Made by a program: the position numbers and the translations under genes. A stretch of 64,000 nt of DNA from Paenibacillus cellulosilyticus (GTDB taxonomy: Bacteria; Bacillota; Bacilli; Paenibacillales; Paenibacillaceae), in NCBI RefSeq assembly GCF_003182255.1, contig NZ_QGTQ01000002.1, positions 186,001 to 250,000 on the forward strand, given 5' to 3'. The notes under the pieces were generated by a model. The model made no database searches. It saw only the letters and a program-made list of their open reading frames with translations, and was not told where the DNA came from. Every line of letters starts with the position of its first letter. The first letter of the stretch is position 1. Positions 26,144 to 32,776 of this stretch are shown here, in pieces.

Positions 26144-27553
26144 TTATTTTTTGTTTGCGGCAATGATTTCGTCAACGCGTTTCTTCGCATTGGCAACCGT
26201 TGTATCAATATCCTGCTTCTCGAGGATCAGCTTCTCGTATTCCTCGTTAATCGCCTTATACACTTCGGCTTGATACGAAGCCGGTGCGATGATTTGCGAT
26301 GCTTTGGATTTGACGAGTGTATCGACGAGCGAAGCTTTGTCGACGAGCTCTGGATTTTTTGTACCGCTCAGAATGGTATCGATGATGCTCGCTACTTGGT
26401 CGGACTTCACGCCGTTCCAAGCCGGGATGTTCTTGCCTTGTACGACTTGACCTTCCGTCGTGTACCAGCGAACGAATTCGTACGCTTCTTCCTTATGCTT
26501 CGACGTCTCGGATACCGCAACGTAGTCCGTCGTTACCGGTGTCAGCCCCGTTGGGTCGCTTGCGTTGTTCTTAGGGAACGGCGCTACTGCAACATGGAAC
26601 GTGAGCGGCACTTTATCCGTTCCGCCGATCTCCGTGTTCATCCATGAGCCGATCGTCAGCATACTAACCGATTGGTTGAAGAACTGGTTGCGGTAGGCAA
26701 GCTTCTGCGAAATCATATCGGAGTAAGGAACGGAGGACTTGTCTTCCTTCTCCATCTTCACGCGCAGCTCCAGCGTTGCCTTGAAGTTCGGATCGTCCAG
26801 GTTGGAGGAGCCGTCTGCCTTCAGGAACTCCGAGCCTTCCGGCTGATTCTCCATCTTCAGCTTCAAGTATTCCATCCAGCCGCCATTCTGCGGGCCATGG
26901 AAGTAAGTGCCGTAACGTTTCGTCGCACCTTCGCCCTTCGTCAGCTTTTTGGCATAGTCCGCGTATTCATCCCATGTCCAATCCGTCGGTACAGTAAGTC
27001 CCGCTTCGTCCAGATGATCTTTGTTCAGGAGGACGTACCATGGATTGAATTTGCCTGGCAGCGCATACACTTTGCCGTTCAGGTGCGTATCCACCTTGTA
27101 ATCCTCTTCGACCTTGTAGCCGTCCTTCGTGATATATTCATCCAGCGGAGCCGCCATGCCAAGCGCTACACGTTGTGCGTAAGCAGCCGCGTCACTGAAC
27201 ATAAGAACGTCGATCTGCTCGGAGGAGGCAGCAGCAAGATCAAGCTTTTTCGTCGCTTCCTGCGTGTCGCCCTTCTCGCTGAGCTGTACCAGCTCGACCG
27301 TTACGCCGGGATGAGAATCTTGATAAGCAGTGAGCGTCTTATTCCAGTTGTAGGCTTCCTCCGTACCGTACGTATACAGTCTGATGTTAACGGGATCGCT
27401 GCTCTTCGTTTCTTCCTTCGTGTCCGTGCTCGTGTTGGTGCTCGCATTCGTGTCTGTCGTCGTTTTCGTATCGTCTGTTTTGTCGCTGCCGCATCCTGCG
27501 AGCAACCCTACTAACATGACCCCAGCTAGACCAGCCGTCCATTTCTTATTCAT
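26144..27553 (-). CDS. Extracellular sugar-binding lipoprotein of a CUT1 importer
   Basis: This 469-residue protein has a lipoprotein signal (MNKKWTAGLAGVMLVGLLAG, then Cys21), a Thr/Ser-rich tether and a binding-protein fold (KLDLAAASSEQIDVLMFSD, ALPGKFNPWYVLLNKDHLD and EEAYEFVRWYTTEGQVVQGK). It lies downstream of its two permease genes, the reverse of the usual order, and after an unusual hairpin-repeat array. It is expected to capture oligosaccharides released outside the cell for the heparinase/GH88 pathway. Substrate inferred from context only. Confidence 0.92.
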   Translation of the reverse strand: MNKKWTAGLAGVMLVGLLAGCGSDKTDDTKTTTDTNASTNTSTDTKEETKSSDPVNIRLYTYGTEEAYNWNKTLTAYQDSHPGVTVELVQLSEKGDTQEATKKLDLAAASSEQIDVLMFSDAAAYAQRVALGMAAPLDEYITKDGYKVEEDYKVDTHLNGKVYALPGKFNPWYVLLNKDHLDEAGLTVPTDWTWDEYADYAKKLTKGEGATKRYGTYFHGPQNGGWMEYLKLKMENQPEGSEFLKADGSSNLDDPNFKATLELRVKMEKEDKSSVPYSDMISQKLAYRNQFFNQSVSMLTIGSWMNTEIGGTDKVPLTFHVAVAPFPKNNASDPTGLTPVTTDYVAVSETSKHKEEAYEFVRWYTTEGQVVQGKNIPAWNGVKSDQVASIIDTILSGTKNPELVDKASLVDTLVKSKASQIIAPASYQAEVYKAINEEYEKLILEKQDIDTTVANAKKRVDEIIAANKK

Positions 27554-27570
27554 CTTGCTGCCCCCTTAAA

Positions 27571-27825
27571 GTTTTTTGCGATGCTTCCTGCGTAATCTGC
27601 TCGTAAGCAAAAAACTTACATCGGAAGCATACGCTTAGTTTTTTGCGCCGCTTCCTGCGTATTCTGCTCGTAAGCAAAAAACTTACATCGGAAGCATACG
27701 CTTAGTTTTTTGCGCCGCTTCCTTGGATTCTGCTCGTAAGCAAAAAACTTGCATCGGAAGCATACGCTTGGTTTTTTGCGCCGCTTCTTGCTCATTCTGC
27801 TCGTAAACATAAAACCTGCAGCTCG
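27571..27825. repeat. Tandem 67-bp hairpin repeat (three full units and a partial one)
   Basis: Units start at 27571, 27638, 27705 and 27771 (periods 67, 67, 66). Each holds GTTTTTTGC and its exact complement GCAAAAAAC about 30 bases apart, plus GCTTCC and GGAAGC, so each unit can fold into a hairpin in RNA. The array fills most of the 386-base gap between the second permease and the binding-protein gene. Open frames within it are a result of the repeats. Confidence 0.88.
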
Positions 27826-27939
27826 CAATGGTTATGCTTTTATCGCTTACGGGATTGATTATAGGGAGCATCCGGCATCGCGTGATGCAAGTATTTTTAC
27901 TTATTTGCAAAAAATTCGACTTTTTAACGCTATCTTACA

Positions 27940-28782
27940 TTAACCTTTAACGCCGCCCAAAGCGATCCCTTCGATGACGCTTTTCTGCCCAATGATGAAA
28001 ACAATGAGCAACGGCAGGATGGCCGATACGGCTGCCGCCATGATCAGGGAATAGAATTCGCCGCTCAAGGAAGTGAACTTCTGCATCGCGAGCGGAATCG
28101 TAAACAGCTTATCGCTTCGTATGAAGATAAGCGGATTCTGGTAGTCATTCCACGTCCAAATGAAACGCAGAATGGCATAGGTCGCAACGGCTGGTTTGAC
28201 AAGCGGCAGGCCGATGGTCCAGAAAATGCGGAAGTGATTGGCCCCGTCCATTTTGGCAGACTCGATAAATTCCTGATGCACCCCCATGAAGAACTGGCGC
28301 AGCATGAACGTACCGAGCACGCTGAAGCTTCCTAATAGAATAAGGCCAAGATGGCTGTCGAACAAGCCGATCTGACGGTACAGGATGAACTGCGGGATGA
28401 GTATCGCTTGGCTTGGCACCATGTACGTCGCGAGAACGATCAAGAATAAGTAATTGCTGCCCTTAAAATGAATTTTCGAGAAGCCATAAGCGGCGAGCGC
28501 AGACACCATCGCGGAGATGACGGTCGTCGTCACGCCGACCTTGATGGAATTGAGATAATATTTCCAGAACGGATAGTCGCCGTCCCATACTTCCTTGTAG
28601 TTCGTAATCGCGTTCCATTCCTTCGGAATCCACTGGATCGGGTAGACGAATACGTCCTTCTCCACCTTGAAGGAAGTGACCAGCATCCAGACGAACGGAA
28701 GCAGGAACAGGATACTGACGGCGAACATGAGCAGGGTCAAGATAAGCTTGCGCCAGCTGATTGTAGATAGTGTTGTAGGCAT
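27940..28782 (-). CDS. CUT1 sugar ABC transporter permease, MalG/AraQ type
   Basis: Start at ATG 28782 (MPTTLSTISWRKLIL; 280 residues), with AAAGGAG upstream; a longer reading would run into the preceding permease gene. The protein has about six membrane helices and the EAA loop EFIESAKMDGANHFRIFWTI. It ends in GGVKG. It follows the partner permease by 29 bases. Together with 28812-29753 and the lipoprotein at 26144-27553 it forms the importer of the polyuronide cluster. Confidence 0.92.
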   Translation of the reverse strand: MPTTLSTISWRKLILTLLMFAVSILFLLPFVWMLVTSFKVEKDVFVYPIQWIPKEWNAITNYKEVWDGDYPFWKYYLNSIKVGVTTTVISAMVSALAAYGFSKIHFKGSNYLFLIVLATYMVPSQAILIPQFILYRQIGLFDSHLGLILLGSFSVLGTFMLRQFFMGVHQEFIESAKMDGANHFRIFWTIGLPLVKPAVATYAILRFIWTWNDYQNPLIFIRSDKLFTIPLAMQKFTSLSGEFYSLIMAAAVSAILPLLIVFIIGQKSVIEGIALGGVKG

Positions 28783-28811
28783 ACGGCCGCTTTCGCTCCT
28801 TTCTTCAAAAG

Positions 28812-29753
28812 TTAGTAGTTGACCCACCGCTTCTGTGCGAGCCATTGCCCGAATGTGATGAGCAGAACGAACAGGAATAGAACAGCGGCGATGGAGGAGG
28901 CGTAACCGACCTTCAGGTTGACAAACGCCGTATCGTACAAGTACCACACCATGAGCGAGGTCGATCCGATCGGCCCCCCTTGCGTCATAACGGCGATGAT
29001 GTCGAACACCTTGAACGTTGAGATGACACCCGTTACGAGCAGGAAGAACGATGTTGGTGACAGCAGCGGGAACGTGATACGGCGGAATTTGGTCCAGCCA
29101 TCCGCACCGTCAATGTCTGCCGCTTCGTATAGATCCTTCGGAATCGCTTGTAAGCCTGCGATGTAGATGATCATATTGAAGCCAATCGAGGTCCAGACGA
29201 CGATCATCATGATCGAGATAAGCGCATAATTGGGATCGGCGATCCACATGGGCGGATGGCTGAAGCCGAGCGCCTTCAGCACTTCGTTGATCGGGCCATA
29301 CGATGGCTGGAACAGTACCTGCCACACGACGGCGACCGCTACGATGCTCGAGATATAAGGCATGAAGTAAGCGACTTTGAAGTAGCTCTTGAGGTAAACA
29401 TGCCGGTCGATAATGACCGCCAGCACCATCGAGATCAGCATGTAGATCGGAACGGTGAACAGGAATAGGAAGTTGTTGCGCACCGAGCGAATGAACTGGT
29501 CATCATGCAGCAGCTTCTTGAAGTTGCCGATGCCGACCCAGTTGATCCCGTCCCAGCCCTGCACGAAATTCCAGTCCGCGAAGCTGAGCACGATCGTCGC
29601 GATGATCGGAATCAGCACGAGCACGCACACGCCGATCAGCATCGGACTAACGAACAGCCAGCCGGCCAAGTTCTCCCCGGTCGACAGCGACCACGCCTTC
29701 CTTCGCTTCTTCATAAGCCCGCCCTTCACGGCGGTCTGGGTTGGAGTTTCCAT
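28812..29753 (-). CDS. CUT1 sugar ABC transporter permease, MalF/UgpA type
   Basis: Start at ATG 29753 (313 residues), six bases after GAGGTG; a GTG nine bases earlier is less well placed. It has about six membrane helices and the EAA loop LYEAADIDGADGWTKFRRIT. It is the first gene of the cluster that runs through to the DUF2264 gene at 17714. The promoter region upstream has a TATAAT box and two 15-bp sites 21 bases apart. Confidence 0.92.
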   Translation of the reverse strand: METPTQTAVKGGLMKKRRKAWSLSTGENLAGWLFVSPMLIGVCVLVLIPIIATIVLSFADWNFVQGWDGINWVGIGNFKKLLHDDQFIRSVRNNFLFLFTVPIYMLISMVLAVIIDRHVYLKSYFKVAYFMPYISSIVAVAVVWQVLFQPSYGPINEVLKALGFSHPPMWIADPNYALISIMMIVVWTSIGFNMIIYIAGLQAIPKDLYEAADIDGADGWTKFRRITFPLLSPTSFFLLVTGVISTFKVFDIIAVMTQGGPIGSTSLMVWYLYDTAFVNLKVGYASSIAAVLFLFVLLITFGQWLAQKRWVNY

Positions 29754-29797
29754 AACGAACACCTCTAATTCAATGAGTAGGTTGTGATGTTGATTTC

Positions 29798-29860
29798 ATT
29801 ATAGGAAACGAGCGGGTGACCCCGATGACGGTATTTTGATCTCTTATGCGACAAATTTGA
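29798..29860 (-). promoter_or_regulatory. Promoter and paired activator sites of the polyuronide cluster
   Basis: A minus-strand TATAAT -10 box (29803-29798) lacks a recognisable -35. Two related 15-mers start at 29825 and 29846 on the plus strand (ATGACGGTATTTTGA and ATGCGACAAATTTGA), exactly 21 bases apart, the nearer one overlapping the -35 position. This is the typical geometry for an AraC-type activator; the cluster's own response regulator is the likely binder. Confidence 0.6.
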
Positions 29861-29896
29861 CTTCTTGTTGAAGAGAGGTGGAGGAAAGGAAGAGGA

Positions 29897-29928
29897 TAAA
29901 GAAAAGCTCTCCTAGTGGGGAGAGCTTT
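29897..29928 (-). terminator. Terminator in the gene-free stretch after the HAAS-SEDS gene
   Basis: AAAGCTCTCC and GGAGAGCTTT form a 10-bp stem with loop TAGTGG; on the minus strand TTTTCTTT follows. It separates the transcript of the gene ending at 30507 from the importer promoter. Confidence 0.7.
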
Positions 29929-30055
29929 GGATGTTGCGCGTATGGGTTATGGGTTGAGAGTAAAGGTGGAGTGTGTAGTAGGCACGGTGCGTTAGCTTAG
30001 CCTCCACTATGTTCGTTAGCCGTCGACTTGCTCGTTGCTGCGAGAGCGTGCGCTG

Positions 30056-30241
30056 GCTAACGGACTGTAGCGACGCTAATCGGTCTGAGAAAGTGAGAAT
30101 TTCGTGTAACGGACTGAGCGAACGCTATTTGACACTTCGACGTCACGAAAGAGCCGATTTCGGCTCAATAGCGCCACCTGAGTCCGTTAGCGCTCACTCA
30201 GGTACTTTTTGAACCCAATAGTGTCGTCTCAGTCCGTTAGC
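30056..30241. repeat. Dispersed intergenic repeat, copy A
   Basis: The 138-base core 30104-30241 is about 96 percent identical to 32454-32591 (six differences), and similarity extends left to 30056. Its first half TAACGGACTGAG...CGCTATT and second half AATAGCG...CTGAGTCCGTTA form an imperfect long palindrome. No gene is visible in 29930-30506. Confidence 0.85.
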
Positions 30242-30301
30242 AATCTACTGATTCGCTCATCAACCTATTAGCAACCTAGCGCATCACTCGGCTTGTACTT
30301 C

Positions 30302-30475
30302 GCTAACGAACGCCAGTAACACTATTCGATCTATCGAGGCTAGTCTGTCGTGTAACGGACTGAGCCAATGCTATTCAGTACTTGGGAGTGTCACAATCGT
30401 CATTCGCAGCTCAATAGCGCAACCTGAGCTCGTTAGCGCTTCGGTAGGTGTGATTTTGAACAAATAGTGTGTCTG
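30302..30475. repeat. Dispersed intergenic repeat, diverged copy C
   Basis: This stretch follows the same plan as copies A and B (GCTAACG..., GTGTAACGGACTGAG, CGCTATT-like centre, CTCAATAGCGC, GTTAGCGCT) but is clearly more diverged. It lies between copy A and the end of the HAAS-SEDS gene. Confidence 0.7.
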
Positions 30476-30506
30476 GGATATGTTGGCCATCTGCATCTTG
30501 CGTTTA

Positions 30507-31868
30507 TTACTTAACGAGTTCGTTCTTTGGCCATTGAGGAATTTGCCCCAGCATATCTTTGCGTCGGTAGGCACCCAGCATCAGGCCAAGCGCGCCTAGC
30601 TCGATCACTGTTCCACTCGCCCAATTGACGATCGGCAGCTGCATCGCCAGAATCGGCAGCAATCCGATGCACATCAATATCGTCCATACATATTGAACGG
30701 CGAACACTGTGGTTAATCCAATAATGAGTGCCCTAGCATAACCGTCTCTCAACTGCATGCCCATCCTCGCGATCCGAATGAGAAACAATAGGACGAGCAG
30801 TGCGACAGCTATACCGAATACCCAGCCAAGACTGTAGACCAAATACGAAAAGGTCATCTCGCTTACAATGCTAGGAAGTCGTTCACTCGGGACACCAAAG
30901 CCCTGCCCCCACCAGCCGCCTGCATGGATAGCCTCGATAGAACGGTAATAATAAAAAGAGTTTTGTTCCGTACGGTGGAAGAAAGCAAGATGCCTTTCAA
31001 TAGCAAAGTTCAAGCTTATAAAGCTCCTCCCTAAGACGATCGGCAGCACAGTAAGGAGCAGAACCCCCATTGAACAGACTCCGACGAACAGCAACTTCCA
31101 TTTCCCTTTCATAAGTAGAAGAACCGAAATGCTGATGAGATAAATAAGAAGAGAGCCCATCGCAGGCGCCGCCATGAAGAGGCAGGACGGTACAATGATA
31201 TAGATCATGGCTTCCTTCCAAAATTGGCGCAGCTGCAGCTTGTTATCTGCGACTAATACGTAAGTCTTCTCCTGATAAAGCAAACCTGCCGCGGCGACAA
31301 TCAAAAGATAAGTTACGGCTGTATAGACATTAAATGTGAAATGTGCGAACGTGATATATATTTTAGCCCCATTTATAGCCCTATCCTGCCAAATGGGTAT
31401 AGCCATTATGAACAAAGTGCCTACATAGATATGGCTCGAATATTGCAGCAATCTTCGATAATTAATGAAATACAACACGCCCATAACGGAAACGCCAGCT
31501 GCCGCGAACGTTATTTTGCGTATAATCGATATTCTTCCTTCATCCATGGCACTGTACAGGGAAAGCAATGTGACACCACCAACGATTAACATACCAACTA
31601 AGAGTAGGAGGACATCCCATGCCAGCTTCGGTCGATGTGCAGCATTAAGCTGCTTCCCTACTACTTGCGGATCGCCCATTTGTTCAACTGCCACGGCAAT
31701 TGCTTCTTCCTCCGTCATCCCTGCATCCATTTGCTCGATAACGCATTCCTCTAGGTGATGCAGCATCTCCCGTCGAATATCGTCATGTACTGCGGAAGCT
31801 CGAACTTTAGCACAGATGCGATCGAGAAAGTCTTGTACGAGTGGATGAGAACTTAAATTACGATTCAT
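30507..31868 (-). CDS. SEDS-family (FtsW/RodA-like) protein with N-terminal HAAS domain
   Basis: Start at ATG 31868 (453 residues; MNRNLSSHPLVQDF), seven bases after GGAGG and overlapping the PadR stop codon. Residues about 1-80 form a helical HAAS-type domain (MLHHLEECVIEQMDAGMTEE, then EAIAVAVEQMGDPQVVGKQL). The rest has about ten membrane helices with SEDS features (ISLNFAIERHLAFFHR; GWWGQGFGVPSERLPSIVSE; YLVYSLGWVFG). SEDS proteins polymerise peptidoglycan glycan strands or are linked to it. HAAS domains are known as helical partners of PadR-type regulators, which fits the coupling here. It is unlikely to be the main FtsW because of the fused domain and context. Confidence 0.85.
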   Translation of the reverse strand: MNRNLSSHPLVQDFLDRICAKVRASAVHDDIRREMLHHLEECVIEQMDAGMTEEEAIAVAVEQMGDPQVVGKQLNAAHRPKLAWDVLLLLVGMLIVGGVTLLSLYSAMDEGRISIIRKITFAAAGVSVMGVLYFINYRRLLQYSSHIYVGTLFIMAIPIWQDRAINGAKIYITFAHFTFNVYTAVTYLLIVAAAGLLYQEKTYVLVADNKLQLRQFWKEAMIYIIVPSCLFMAAPAMGSLLIYLISISVLLLMKGKWKLLFVGVCSMGVLLLTVLPIVLGRSFISLNFAIERHLAFFHRTEQNSFYYYRSIEAIHAGGWWGQGFGVPSERLPSIVSEMTFSYLVYSLGWVFGIAVALLVLLFLIRIARMGMQLRDGYARALIIGLTTVFAVQYVWTILMCIGLLPILAMQLPIVNWASGTVIELGALGLMLGAYRRKDMLGQIPQWPKNELVK

Positions 31869-32197
31869 ACGCTGCCCTCCCCAACAATACGGGATACGGT
31901 GGAGCTGAACAACGACCATTCCTGCCGCTTCAGGCCAAGCTCTCGGCGCCCTTTATCCGTAATCCGGTAATATTTGCGTTTGCGGCCACCTTCCTCATCC
32001 CAGTAGGACTCGACAAGCTGTTCAACCTCAAGCGTATGCAAAATGGGATACAGCGTGCCTTCTTTGAACGTAAACAGACCTTCGGATTTCTGCTCGATCA
32101 GCTTGGTCATCTCATAGCCGTAAAGGTCTTTGTAGTCTAGAAGTTTCAGAATCAGAATGACGGTGCTGCCCTTCATTAGCTCTTTGTTAATTCTCAT
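31865..32197 (-). CDS. PadR family transcriptional regulator
   Basis: This 110-residue protein is a compact winged helix-turn-helix of the PadR family: GYEMTKLIEQKSEGLFTFKE then GTLYPILHTLE, and GRKRKYYRITDKGRREL as the wing. The start has a strong AAGGAGGTAATCC ribosome site. It overlaps the HAAS-SEDS gene by 4 bases (ATGA). PadR proteins usually repress their own operon; a tandem TATCTA(T/G)GTA motif upstream is the candidate operator. Confidence 0.92.
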   Translation of the reverse strand: MRINKELMKGSTVILILKLLDYKDLYGYEMTKLIEQKSEGLFTFKEGTLYPILHTLEVEQLVESYWDEEGGRKRKYYRITDKGRRELGLKRQEWSLFSSTVSRIVGEGSV

Positions 32198-32213
32198 GAT
32201 GGATTACCTCCTT

Positions 32214-32248
32214 ACTATCGATTATCTATGTATCGGATATCTAGGTAT
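32214..32248 (-). promoter_or_regulatory. Candidate PadR operator
   Basis: TATCTATGTA (32223-32232) and TATCTAGGTA (32239-32248) are repeated with a 16-base offset, with ACTATCGATT next to them, between the PadR ribosome site and a probable -10 region further upstream. The placement fits autoregulation; no binding evidence exists in sequence alone. Confidence 0.45.
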
Positions 32249-32294
32249 TAGTATATACGAATTAATTCACATATACAAATAAATCCAAATTAAT

Positions 32295-32320
32295 AAAAAA
32301 GCTCTCCCGGTTGGGAGAAC
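32295..32320 (-). terminator. Terminator-like hairpin upstream of padR
   Basis: On the minus strand GTTCTCCC, loop AACC, GGGAGAGC is followed by TTTTTT. It would end transcripts coming from the BtrH-like gene at 32777 before padR. It is similar in sequence to the hairpin at 29897-29928, which precedes copy A of the dispersed repeat in the same way. Confidence 0.65.
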
Positions 32321-32402
32321 TTCAAATGTGGAGATTATGAGGTTAATGTATGAGGTGCTGTATGGAATGCATACGGGACACCTAGCCGCAGTGCGCGCTT
32401 TC

Positions 32403-32591
32403 GCTAACGGACTGTAGCGACGCAAATCGATCTGTTTAGGCCAGTCTGTTGTTGTGTAACGGACTGAGCGGACGCTATTCGACACTTCGACGTCACGAAA
32501 GAGCCGATTTCGGCTCAATAGCGCCACCTGAGTCCGTTAGCGCTCACACAGGTACATTTTGAACCCAATAGCGTCGTCTCGGTCCGTTAGC
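32403..32591. repeat. Dispersed intergenic repeat, copy B
   Basis: The core 32454-32591 matches copy A (30104-30241) with six differences over 138 bases. As with copy A, a GCTAACGGACTGTAGCGACG segment precedes it. A short relic like copy C's tail (GTTAGCGCTTC then AGTAGGTG) follows at about 32689-32735. Confidence 0.85.
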
Positions 32592-32599
32592 ATTCATTC

Positions 32600-32671
32600 G
32601 TTCATCTTGTTCTTAGTATTCAATCATTCATCTTGTTCCTGGCATTCAATCATTCATCTTGTTCTTGGCAT
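32600..32671. repeat. 26-bp tandem repeat
   Basis: Three near-identical copies of a unit built on ATTCATCTTGTTC start at 32600, 32626 and 32652, the last incomplete. They adjoin copy B of the dispersed repeat in a stretch (32198-32776) without genes. Confidence 0.8.
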
Positions 32672-32776
32672 CCGCCCTCGCCAAACGGTTAGCGCTTCAG
32701 TAGGTGCATGATCGAACAATTAGCGCCTCTGCAGCTCGTCAGCCAGGCCGAACGTATTCGTTCGTTATTTCCCCCC

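Noticed and set aside
27616-27910. Small minus-strand proteins rich in Lys, Arg and Cys
   Set aside because: They are translations of the 67-bp hairpin array and have no start signals.
27940-28947. Long version of the second permease starting at 28947
   Set aside because: It would overlap the preceding permease gene by 136 bases in another frame; ATG 28782 begins a standard MalG-like N-terminus.
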